Shown in pieces: positions 1 through 7,258 of a stretch of 64,000 nucleotides of DNA. The translations under genes were made by a program, and so were the position numbers. This stretch comes from an uncultured Poribacteria bacterium (lineage in GTDB: Bacteria; Poribacteria; WGA-4E; WGA-3G). The stretch spans positions 1,562,506 to 1,626,505 of the forward strand of contig OX638316.1 of assembly GCA_951812525.1 (NCBI GenBank), written 5' to 3'. The notes beneath the pieces were generated by a model. That model was not told the DNA's origin. It saw only the letters and a list, made by a program, of their open reading frames with translations, and searched no databases. How positions within the stretch are numbered: position 1 is the stretch's first letter; the number at the start of each line of letters is the position of its first letter.

Positions 1-1
1 A

Positions 2-541
2 TTTCGTGCCAAGTGGGCACTACCTGCCTTCTTAATCGTCGCACTTCTCGGATGGTTTCTGACACCAGAAAAACCGTTTACACTGGATTTACCTGTCTTG
101 ACAGGTTTTAACTTCGTTGGTGGACTAAGTTTTTCACCTGAATTCTCCGCCCTTTTAATCGGACTGACTGTTTATACTGGAGCATTCATCGCCGAAGTGG
201 TGAGAAGTGGCATACAAGCCGTCGTAAAAGGGCAACGAGAGGCAGCAAGAGCTGTCGGCTTAAGCGAAGCACAAACCCTGCAGCTCATCGTGCTACCACA
301 AGCTGTCCCGATCATCGTGCCGCCGCTCACGAGTCAGTACCTCAACCTCGCCAAGAACTCCAGTTTGGCTATTGCGATCGGTTTTCCTGATGTCTTCAGC
401 ATTGGCAACACAATGATGCTCCAAACAGGACAATCCATACCTGTGTTCGCAATGATTATGGTAAGTTATCTGATTATGAGTTTAACGACATCGGCGGGTA
501 TGAACTGGTACAACCGCTGGATTAACCGTATTGGACGATGA
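2..541 (+). CDS. aapQ: Amino-acid ABC transporter permease AapQ-like (5' truncated by the window edge)
   Basis: The inner-membrane permease subunit of a general L-amino-acid importer. The reading frame is open from base 2, so the start lies outside the window and only the C-terminal 179 residues are seen. The EAA loop that docks on the ATPase is intact (GQREAARAVGLSEAQT followed by LPQAVPIIVPPLTSQYLN). The stretch PPLTSQYLNLAKNSSLAIAI is characteristic of the AapQ/BztB branch of the HisM family. It is followed by aapM and aapP in the order known for aapJQMP operons; the periplasmic binding protein AapJ would be expected upstream. A TTG at 98 is not the start, because homology continues before it. 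Substrate range is inferred from the family. Confidence 0.88.
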   Translation, partial: FRAKWALPAFLIVALLGWFLTPEKPFTLDLPVLTGFNFVGGLSFSPEFSALLIGLTVYTGAFIAEVVRSGIQAVVKGQREAARAVGLSEAQTLQLIVLPQAVPIIVPPLTSQYLNLAKNSSLAIAIGFPDVFSIGNTMMLQTGQSIPVFAMIMVSYLIMSLTTSAGMNWYNRWINRIGR

Positions 542-574
542 TTAAGAAATTTAAAAAGGAGACAAGGGCAAACT

Positions 575-616
575 GAATAGGGCATAACTATCCCTATTCT
601 TTAGCCCTGTAAGGGC
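575..616 (+). promoter_or_regulatory. Two consecutive hairpins in the aapQ-aapM gap, the second covering the aapM ribosome binding site
   Basis: GAATAGGG (575-582) pairs perfectly with CCCTATTC (592-599), and ATA/TAT extends the stem after a one-base bulge. A second hairpin, GCCCT-GTA-AGGGC (604-616), holds the only purine-rich ribosome binding site (AAGGG, 611-615) just before the aapM ATG at 620. This could lower aapM translation relative to aapQ or stabilise processed mRNA ends. The structure is seen in the sequence; the regulatory role is inference. Confidence 0.5.
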
Positions 617-619
617 GAA

Positions 620-1867
620 ATGTCTATAGAGACTGAATCAAAGCTTACAGAAGAAATTAGACCGCCTAAGAGTTCAACGAGTGTTTTGCCTTGGCTGAAA
701 GAAAACCTCTTTAGCACATGGTACAATAGTCTCCTAACCCTCGTCGCCCTCGGCTTTGTGGTTTTTGTTTTAAAAGGCATTTTGACTTGGGCATTCACGG
801 ACGCGAATTGGGGCGTTATCCCTGCCAATCTACAACTTTTTGCAATCGGTGCCTATCCGAAAGCCGAAGTATGGCGCGTGTGGATTGTCCTCTATACAGT
901 GTGTGCGTTGGCAGGCTTAAGCGGCGGAATCTGGGGCGGATTGACGCTAAGATTTGCTGTCAGCATCGCAGGATTTGGGATCGTATGTACCGTGCTGCCG
1001 ATTAATCTGTCAACCTTGGGCTGGACAACACGAGGATGGATATTAGGTGGTGTAGCGTTGCTCGCAGCGCTACTCTTTCTCGGCACTCGTATGACGCGGT
1101 CCGCATCTGTTACTGGGAACGGAGATTTACTACCAAAAATACGCCGCTGGGTCCTCATAGGATGGGTCCTCTCTTTCCCGTGGACGCTGATAATGCTACG
1201 CGGTTTCGGTGAGAACGCTGTCCTCACAACAAATTGGGGTGGACTTCTGCTAACCCTGATTCTGGCAGCCACCGGTATCTGCTTCTGTTTTCCACTTGGT
1301 GTCTTGTTGGCATTGGGACGGCGGAGCACTTTACCGGCTGTCAAATGGGTCTCAACGGCTTATATTGAGACAGTCCGTGGCGTGCCGTTGGTCGCAATTC
1401 TGTTCATGGCACAGGTCGTAATCCCGATTTTCATGCCAGACAACATTCGGCTTGATAAAGTCTTGAGGGCTATGCTGGGAATAACACTTTTCTCTGCCGC
1501 TTACATGGCGGAGAACGTCCGAGGTGGGCTTCAATCAATTCCAAGAGGGCAGTATGAGGCAGCACAAGCAGTCGGGCTCAACTATCCACTGATGACGCTA
1601 TTTATCGTTTTGCCACAAGCACTCCGCTCTGTCATACCAGCGATTGTTGGGCAATTCATAGCACTCTTCAAGGATACATCTCTTGTTACCATCGTCGGAC
1701 TACTCGATCTTTTGGGTATAGCGAAAACTGTTATTGCAAACCCCGATTGGCTCGGACTGCAAGCCGAGGTATACATCTTCGTTGCAGTAATCTATTTTGT
1801 TTTTAGTTATTCAATGTCCTATGTAAGCCAGAAAATAGAAGAAGCACTCGGCGTCGGAATAACCTAA
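620..1867 (+). CDS. aapM: Amino-acid ABC transporter permease AapM-like
   Basis: Second permease of the L-amino-acid importer; it would pair with AapQ to form the transmembrane pore. At 415 residues it is longer than ordinary HisM permeases because of the extra N-terminal helices typical of AapM/BztC. The start of the protein (WLKENLFSTWYNSLLTLVALGF) matches the WLRxNLFxxWxxxxLTL pattern of AapM. The C-terminal half is the binding-protein-dependent transport domain, with TAYIETVRGVPLVAILFMAQ and the EAA loop (RGQYEAAQAVGLNYPLMTLF, then VLPQALRSVIPAIVGQF). The ATG at 620 lies in a potential hairpin (see 575-616). The next gene, aapP, begins 36 bases downstream. Confidence 0.88.
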   Translation: MSIETESKLTEEIRPPKSSTSVLPWLKENLFSTWYNSLLTLVALGFVVFVLKGILTWAFTDANWGVIPANLQLFAIGAYPKAEVWRVWIVLYTVCALAGLSGGIWGGLTLRFAVSIAGFGIVCTVLPINLSTLGWTTRGWILGGVALLAALLFLGTRMTRSASVTGNGDLLPKIRRWVLIGWVLSFPWTLIMLRGFGENAVLTTNWGGLLLTLILAATGICFCFPLGVLLALGRRSTLPAVKWVSTAYIETVRGVPLVAILFMAQVVIPIFMPDNIRLDKVLRAMLGITLFSAAYMAENVRGGLQSIPRGQYEAAQAVGLNYPLMTLFIVLPQALRSVIPAIVGQFIALFKDTSLVTIVGLLDLLGIAKTVIANPDWLGLQAEVYIFVAVIYFVFSYSMSYVSQKIEEALGVGIT

Positions 1868-1903
1868 TGCTTTTTAACCGGAAATCGGATCAAGGAATAA
1901 AAT

Positions 1904-2665
1904 ATGGCTAATATTGAAAACGTGCTGAACGATCCAATTATTGTATGTGAGGATGTACACAAATGGTTTGACGATTTCCATGTCCTCAAAGGCGTTACAA
2001 CCTCGTTTGAGAAAGGCGAGAGGGCGGTAATCTGCGGTCCCTCCGGATCAGGAAAATCTACATTCATCAGGACGCTGAATCGGCTTGAGGAACATCAGCG
2101 CGGCAAAATTGTCGTTGACGGGATTGAACTCACCGATGACCTGCGGAACATTGATCGCATCCGCCAAGAAGTCGGGATGGTGTTTCAACAGTTTAACCTG
2201 TTTCCACACCTGACCAATCTACAGAATATAACATTAGGTCCTATTCGTGTAAGAAAAATCCCGAAAAGTGAAGCGGAATCACTGGCTTTATCACTCCTAG
2301 AACGCGTGAATATCGCAGACCAAGCAGACAAGTATCCCGCAGAAATTTCGGGCGGGCAACAACAGCGCGTCGCAATCGCAAGGGCTTTAGCAATGGAGCC
2401 CAAGATTATGCTCTTCGATGAACCGACAAGCGCACTTGACCCGGAGATGATCACAGAGGTTCTTGATGTTATGCGTGAACTCGCTCACTCTGGCATGACC
2501 ATGCTTGTTGTCACCCATGAAATGGGGTTTGCCCGTGAAGTCGCTGATCGAATTCTTTTTTTCGATGAAGGAGTAATTGTCGAGGAGGCAGCACCAGCGA
2601 ATTTCTTCGATAACCCGCAGCACGAACGCACAAAACTTTTCATTTCACAAACGCTGCAGCATTAG
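1904..2665 (+). CDS. aapP: Amino-acid ABC transporter ATP-binding protein AapP-like
   Basis: ATPase of the AapQMP importer, 253 residues, cytoplasmic face of the membrane. Walker A is GPSGSGKST (45-53), the Q-loop lies in [12 protein letters not shown] (91-102), the signature is SGGQQQR (149-155), Walker B is IMLFDEP (168-174) with the D-loop SALD after it, and the switch histidine is H205 in [17 protein letters not shown] and THEMGFARE are typical of polar amino-acid importers (GlnQ/HisP/AapP). An AAGGA sequence precedes the ATG at suitable spacing. Same strand and order as aapQ-aapM, so one transcript is likely. Confidence 0.93.
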   Translation: MANIENVLNDPIIVCEDVHKWFDDFHVLKGVTTSFEKGERAVICGPSGSGKSTFIRTLNRLEEHQRGKIVVDGIELTDDLRNIDRIRQEVGMVFQQFNLFPHLTNLQNITLGPIRVRKIPKSEAESLALSLLERVNIADQADKYPAEISGGQQQRVAIARALAMEPKIMLFDEPTSALDPEMITEVLDVMRELAHSGMTMLVVTHEMGFAREVADRILFFDEGVIVEEAAPANFFDNPQHERTKLFISQTLQH

Positions 2666-2691
2666 GAACATACAAAAAACGTAGGCAGAAA

Positions 2692-3450
2692 ATGCGATTG
2701 AATAACAAAATTGCCATTGTCACAGGGGGCGGACGCGGTATCGGCAGGGCAGTCGCCCTTCGGTTTGCCGAAGAAGGGGCTAAAGTCGTTGTTGATGACG
2801 TGAACGATGCTATCGGAACAGCAACTGTCTCCGCCATAACTGATACAGGTGGCGAGGCACTATTTGTCAATGCCGATGTCTCTGATGCTACCCATGCAGA
2901 AAGACTCATCGCCGAAGCTGTTAATGCTTACGGCACGGTTGACATCTTAGTGAACAATGCCATCTGTTCGACAGCCGATGTTCTCGACAACAACTGGGAA
3001 GCGAACTTAGCAGTCGCACTCCGGGGAACCAGTCACTGTTCCAGTGCGGTTGTTCCTGTGATGCAAAAGAGTGGTGGTGGTAGTGTTGTTAACATCGCTT
3101 CTGTCAACGGACTCATCGGATTACAGGCGATTCACGCCTATTCTGCGGCAAAAGGTGGTGTTATCGCACTAACCCGTTCTATGGCAGTCGCACACGGTAA
3201 GGACAACATCCGTATCAACTGCATCTGCCCCGGCACAATTCAGACCGAGGTTTGGGAACCGATGATTGAACGCAATCCACAAATCTTAGACGAAATTACA
3301 CCGTGGTACCCGCTCGGACGAATTGGACAACCCATTGACATCGCTAACGCTGCACTCTTCCTCGCCTCTGATGAAGCCGGTTTTGCAACCGGGGCAGTCT
3401 TTGTCATTGATGGTGGATTGACGGCAGGCAATCATCAATTCCCGATCTGA
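2692..3450 (+). CDS. SDR-family oxidoreductase with altered active-site asparagine
   Basis: Classical short-chain dehydrogenase of 252 residues, Rossmann fold. The cofactor motif TGGGRGIG is at 11-18, NNA at 88-90, catalytic Ser137 in NIASVNG, and Tyr150/Lys154 in HAYSAAKGG. The fourth catalytic residue, normally Asn in a VNLxG context, is Ala109 here (VALRG), and the usual NNAG reads NNAI with a slightly shortened loop after it. The Ser-Tyr-Lys triad is intact, so activity is still plausible. It begins 27 bases after aapP and may be co-transcribed. Substrate unknown; FabG or sugar-alcohol dehydrogenase would be generic guesses. Confidence 0.85.
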   Translation: MRLNNKIAIVTGGGRGIGRAVALRFAEEGAKVVVDDVNDAIGTATVSAITDTGGEALFVNADVSDATHAERLIAEAVNAYGTVDILVNNAICSTADVLDNNWEANLAVALRGTSHCSSAVVPVMQKSGGGSVVNIASVNGLIGLQAIHAYSAAKGGVIALTRSMAVAHGKDNIRINCICPGTIQTEVWEPMIERNPQILDEITPWYPLGRIGQPIDIANAALFLASDEAGFATGAVFVIDGGLTAGNHQFPI

Positions 3451-3579
3451 AGTTGGTAAAAGTTGGCTATATTTGACAAGCTTCCCTGCATTAGGACAAT
3501 TGGGGCTCTTGGAATATAGATGTATAGTAAGCTTACAATTACTTATACCCTATCCCTTAATAGAAGTGTGTTCGTAGTA

Positions 3580-3595
3580 GGGCGATTCATCGCCC
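3580..3595. repeat. Short palindromic element
   Basis: GGGCGAT-TC-ATCGCCC gives a perfect 7-bp stem. Its GTAG-plus-palindrome form resembles elements at 26818, 51112 and 59043, so it is probably one member of a dispersed REP-like family. It may also act as a transcript end for the upstream SDR gene. Confidence 0.5.
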
Positions 3596-3665
3596 GTCGC
3601 GCCCGAAAATGCTATAGTATTTTTCTACTTCACTATAAATAGTCCTACCCGCTTCATTTTTTAAT

Positions 3666-3693
3666 TTGACAAAATTTCTTTTTTACGTATAAT
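3666..3693 (+). promoter_or_regulatory. Consensus sigma70-type promoter for the 3794-15366 operon
   Basis: TTGACA (3666-3671), a 16-base spacer, and TATAAT (3688-3693): both hexamers match the consensus exactly. Transcription would start near 3700, giving a leader of about 90 bases before the first ATG. It is the best promoter match I found in the window and lies directly ahead of the eight-gene operon. Confidence 0.8.
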
Positions 3694-3793
3694 TTGCTTC
3701 TGTTATTTCCTGATTAGGACTGCAGTATATTCTTCAAACAATCAAAACCTGAGATAGATCGGCAACATTGGAACAATAGATCAATACCCTTAT

Positions 3794-5218
3794 ATGTTGG
3801 TACAGAAAATGGATAAAGAAGAAATACGGTGGAAAACGAGCCTTTTGCCGTTCTTCATCTATCTATGCTTTTTTATTTTCCTAATAAGTTGTGGCAGCGG
3901 TAAGGATTCGGGTATCCCAGATTTTGAGCCCGCTTCCGACATAACGCCTGGCGATATATCGGACAGGCTTGTTGCGCACATCTATTTTGATGCGACACTC
4001 TCAATGCAAGGCTTCGTTGTTCCCGGTTCAACGCATTACACCCGAATCTGTCCCTCTTTAGAGAGTGTGATTGTGAGCGGTTGGCGAGACGAAACAGTAA
4101 GTTTTTTTCGGTTCGGTGAGAGAGTTGAGCTTATTGATAGAGATACTTACTTGCAGGTAAGGGACAAAAGTTTTTACCAAACAGATATCGGAATAAAAAC
4201 GTACATTGAAAAAATTATTGAGAACGAAGACCCGTTAGTCAAACCTCAAGGGGAAGGAAGCGACACGCTTGAAGGCGCAACAGAGATAGATAAAAATAAC
4301 ATGCCTGAAGAGGGGACCGAGTCAGATAGCACAGAAAACCGATTAGTTGTCATTGTGACAGATCTTTTTCAAGATAACGGTGATATAAACCGATTGATTC
4401 CGGAGCTGAAAGAAAAATGTATTAAAAAAGGCGTTGATGTCGGGTTATTCGGGTTACGGAGTCAATTTGATGGCACGGTCTACGACATCGGTATCGGCGA
4501 AGGATCATCGCTGCGTTATCGGAGCATCCCTGGCAATCCTGAAACGTTTCGTCCGTTCTATCTTCTGGTTTTAGGCAGACACGCCGACATCGCACACTAT
4601 TTTGATAGCTTAATAGCAAACGGATTTTCGCAAGCAGAAACGATAATCTTTTCTCGGTATTTGGTCAATCCTTTACTATCGTTTAAGGGTGCAGAAGTTG
4701 ATACAGATAATTTAAATAAAAAAATCGTCAACCGAGTCCATAGCCAAAATCCGATCTTGGAACAATACGAGATTGTGAGAAACTCCGAACCTGCTAAAAT
4801 TTTTGCCAAAATGGAATACAATCCGTTGCGGTCTGCAATGTCCTTCGATTCTAACACGTTTGAGGTTTCTATTATTGCGGAACATAAACCTGATAGAGAC
4901 GGAAAAAATGAACGAAGCCCAGAGGCTATAAATTGTTTAGAAGTGACACCAACGTTTTCGGAAAATGAACTTGCTGTTGAGTTCACTTTGACGACATCCC
5001 TACCCCGTAAAGCGGTATATCTCTATGAAATCACACTGAATCCAGCAATTGACAGATATAAGGAACCCGATTGGTGTTCAGGATGGGATATGGGAACGGG
5101 ACGCAATGGCGCGAGGACTCTCAATTTAGTTAATTTCGTCCGTGGACTTACGGAAACAACTGTCCGTGAACATCTGCCCAAAATCGCTCAATTTTACTTT
5201 TACATCAAGAAAAGGTGA
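3794..5218 (+). CDS. vWA-like lipoprotein, first gene of the tubulin/actin-like operon
   Basis: 474 residues. A hydrophobic N-terminal segment ends in the lipobox LISC with the acylated cysteine at 33, so the protein is probably a periplasm-facing lipoprotein. From about residue 58 it looks like a von Willebrand A domain: VAHIYFDATLSMQGF holds a MIDAS-like D66-x-T68-x-S70, and a later strand RLVVIVTDLFQDNGD carries the usual TD pair. An acidic, low-complexity insert separates the two. The C-terminal 200 residues are not recognised. A second in-frame ATG at 3809 is possible; neither start has a clear ribosome binding site. As gene 1 of the operon it may be the outer, metal-dependent adhesion or scaffold component. 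The vWA assignment is by motif only. Confidence 0.72.
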   Translation: MLVQKMDKEEIRWKTSLLPFFIYLCFFIFLISCGSGKDSGIPDFEPASDITPGDISDRLVAHIYFDATLSMQGFVVPGSTHYTRICPSLESVIVSGWRDETVSFFRFGERVELIDRDTYLQVRDKSFYQTDIGIKTYIEKIIENEDPLVKPQGEGSDTLEGATEIDKNNMPEEGTESDSTENRLVVIVTDLFQDNGDINRLIPELKEKCIKKGVDVGLFGLRSQFDGTVYDIGIGEGSSLRYRSIPGNPETFRPFYLLVLGRHADIAHYFDSLIANGFSQAETIIFSRYLVNPLLSFKGAEVDTDNLNKKIVNRVHSQNPILEQYEIVRNSEPAKIFAKMEYNPLRSAMSFDSNTFEVSIIAEHKPDRDGKNERSPEAINCLEVTPTFSENELAVEFTLTTSLPRKAVYLYEITLNPAIDRYKEPDWCSGWDMGTGRNGARTLNLVNFVRGLTETTVREHLPKIAQFYFYIKKR

Positions 5219-5233
5219 GGAAGTCGTTTAAAA

Positions 5234-5710
5234 ATGCGGGAACACGTCTATTGTATACTTGGTATTTCGTTTTTTACTGCCCTTTTTGTTTTTCTAGCTG
5301 TTGTCGTAGAACCTCTTATTTTAGAGGCATTTCCACCTGACCTGCGCACGAATCTTACAATGACCCAGTGGTTGGAGAGTTTTGAATTATGGGCACTTGT
5401 TTGCGTCGGAGCTGCTGCAGCGGCGAGTTTTTTGTGGTACGGGATCGGTCAGAACGTTTTCAACGCGAATGGTGGGAAATCCTATGGAAAGCGTGGCCTA
5501 TGGGGATTTCTATTTATTTTACCTGTGTGTGCTGTCATTTTTAGTATCCTTCTTATTGAAGAAGCTGAAAGCAGTTTGTGGTTGGCATATCTGTGTTTTG
5601 TGGTGAATGGATTGGCTCCTTATTACCTTGCAACGGTTTTATTTTCGCCAGTGTCCGTTAAACATACACCAATCGGAGCAGAAGGAATCCGTTCTCGATG
5701 CCCTTGGTAA
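5234..5710 (+). CDS. Four-helix integral membrane protein in the tubulin/actin-like operon
   Basis: 158 residues, family not recognised. Four hydrophobic segments are evident: around residues 5-30 (CILGISFFTALFVFLAVVV), 50-70 (ALVCVGAAAAASFLWYGIG), 88-110 (GLWGFLFILPVCAVIFSILL) and 118-145 (LWLAYLCFVVNGLAPYYLA). It starts 15 bases after the lipoprotein gene, with GAGGAAG upstream, and its stop lies 25 bases before the tubulin-like start, so it is translated as part of the same operon. A role as a membrane adaptor for the tubulin-like protein is an inference from position only. Confidence 0.7.
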   Translation: MREHVYCILGISFFTALFVFLAVVVEPLILEAFPPDLRTNLTMTQWLESFELWALVCVGAAAAASFLWYGIGQNVFNANGGKSYGKRGLWGFLFILPVCAVIFSILLIEEAESSLWLAYLCFVVNGLAPYYLATVLFSPVSVKHTPIGAEGIRSRCPW

Positions 5711-5735
5711 GTATTCTTTTCTTGGAGGTAAATTG

Positions 5736-7193
5736 ATGGGATATTATGCAATCGGTATCGGTGGAACAGGGGCGAAATGTCTTGAGTCCTTGATGCATCT
5801 CGCCGCTGCAGGAATGATGCCGGACAAAAAAGAAGAGCTTTACGTGCTTTTTGTTGATCCCGATAAAGCAAACGGTTGCCTTGAGCGTGCTGTGAAGACT
5901 TTGGAGTGTTATAAGACATTTTCCAATAATCCGCAGCTGGCGGCACAACCACATTTATTACAAACCAAGATAGATTCTGACACCACTCCCATTTTTTCCC
6001 CGTTTGATGATGGTAATGACGACAAGCCTCGTTTAGAGGAATTTTTCAACTATGCTGGTCTTAAGTTGGCAGATGATGGGGCAGCGGATCTCTTTGAAGT
6101 GCTTTATAGCGAAAAAGAGAGAAACACCCAGTTACACGAAGGTTTTCGGGGTCATCCGTCCATTGGTGCAGCGGTCATGGCACAAACGGTGTTCGGAGGC
6201 GATGGACCGTGGAAGACATTTCAGACAAAAGTTGCAAAGGATCCAGACGCGAAGATTTTCTTGGCAGGGTCCATTTTTGGCGGCACCGGGGCATCTGGGT
6301 TTCCTACTATAGCAAAACTGATTAAAAGTGCATTGGATGGAAAACCCATAACTGCACAGATAGGTGGCGCGCTGATCCTCCCCTATTTCACGTTCATCGA
6401 TGCTGGCGGCGATAAACAACTCAGAGCAAAGGCAGAGCATTTTCTAATGAATACCCAAGCAGCCCTTCAGTATTATCAACGCTGGAATAAGGATCTTGTT
6501 TACAATGCGATTTATCTCATCGGCGATGATTCTCAAGTTCAGGTTCAAAACTTCTCTCTTGGCGGGAAGGCGCAGCAGAATGCCCAGCATTTTATTGAAC
6601 TCTACGCAGCCTTAGCTGCTATTCACTTTTTTGGCGACGATGGTGCGGCAGATGGAGGAGCTCGGTATTTCAGGTTAGATCGAGCCAATAATCCGCTTAA
6701 TTGGGCGGACCTGCCGGACGGTGACGGCGGTGTGAAGATACAATCACAACTTCGCAGCTTATACCACTTCTCTGTTGCCTATTTAGACGTTTATAAACCG
6801 ATGCTTGACGAGATTCGCAGTGGGAAAATTAGTGGGAATAATGCCCCATGGTACATCGACTTCTTTAAACGGAATACACCTAATAGAATTTCACTTAACG
6901 ATACTAAGATAGAAGAATCGCTCAATAGGGTCAAAGTCTATTGTGAAGATTTCCTTGTGTGGCTTGCTAATGTTCAACATTCTAAAGACAATAACGGAAA
7001 ATTTAATCCTCTTGATAAGTTTGATCTGACAGGAATTGTTAATCGTATTTCATCGGATACTACTATGCGACCTTTAAGGGCTAAGGCTTTGAACGAACTT
7101 TGGCGAAATATGTGCAGTGCTAACGGAAAAAGTGATGGCACTGGTATTGGAAAATTTCTGAGTGCTTTATACCAAAACTGTAAAAAGATTTAA
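5736..7193 (+). CDS. Tubulin/FtsZ-like GTPase-fold protein
   Basis: 485 residues, cytoplasmic. The N-terminal Rossmann start AIGIGGTGAKCLESL (5-19) and the glycine-rich signature GSIFGGTGASGFPTI (G182-G188 = GGTGASG) are the two nucleotide-binding landmarks of the tubulin/FtsZ superfamily; GGTGAS is close to the GGTG(S/T)G of FtsZ. The rest is divergent, as in the tubulin-like families outside FtsZ and TubZ. The ATG at 5736 has a strong GGAGG at 5724-5728; an in-frame ATG at 5607 would overlap the upstream gene by over 100 bases and adds no homologous sequence. From memory, Makarova and Koonin (2010) described FtsZ-like families linked to vWA and OmpA-family proteins; this neighbourhood fits that description. 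Polymerisation and GTP use are predicted, not shown. Confidence 0.8.
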   Translation: MGYYAIGIGGTGAKCLESLMHLAAAGMMPDKKEELYVLFVDPDKANGCLERAVKTLECYKTFSNNPQLAAQPHLLQTKIDSDTTPIFSPFDDGNDDKPRLEEFFNYAGLKLADDGAADLFEVLYSEKERNTQLHEGFRGHPSIGAAVMAQTVFGGDGPWKTFQTKVAKDPDAKIFLAGSIFGGTGASGFPTIAKLIKSALDGKPITAQIGGALILPYFTFIDAGGDKQLRAKAEHFLMNTQAALQYYQRWNKDLVYNAIYLIGDDSQVQVQNFSLGGKAQQNAQHFIELYAALAAIHFFGDDGAADGGARYFRLDRANNPLNWADLPDGDGGVKIQSQLRSLYHFSVAYLDVYKPMLDEIRSGKISGNNAPWYIDFFKRNTPNRISLNDTKIEESLNRVKVYCEDFLVWLANVQHSKDNNGKFNPLDKFDLTGIVNRISSDTTMRPLRAKALNELWRNMCSANGKSDGTGIGKFLSALYQNCKKI

Positions 7194-7258
7194 TAGACTT
7201 CTTAACTTATCTTATGCGTAATAATGCGTACATGCAAAAACAGATTGGAGATTGTTAA

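Larger units (their letters stand above)
3451..3793. other. Intergenic region upstream of the tubulin/actin-like operon
   Basis: 343 bases without a credible gene. It contains a palindromic element at 3580-3595 (GGGCGAT-TC-ATCGCCC, preceded by GTAGTA as in the dispersed GTAGG-type elements of this window) and a consensus promoter at 3666-3693. No terminator with a T-run is visible after the SDR gene. Confidence 0.6.

Noticed and set aside
892-1344. 150-residue open frame on the minus strand
   Set aside because: It lies fully inside aapM, has Arg/Pro-rich composition typical of an antisense shadow, and no domain.
5607-5735. N-terminal extension of the tubulin-like gene
   Set aside because: The extra 43 codons overlap the membrane-protein gene, lack homologous character, and a strong GGAGG precedes the ATG at 5736.
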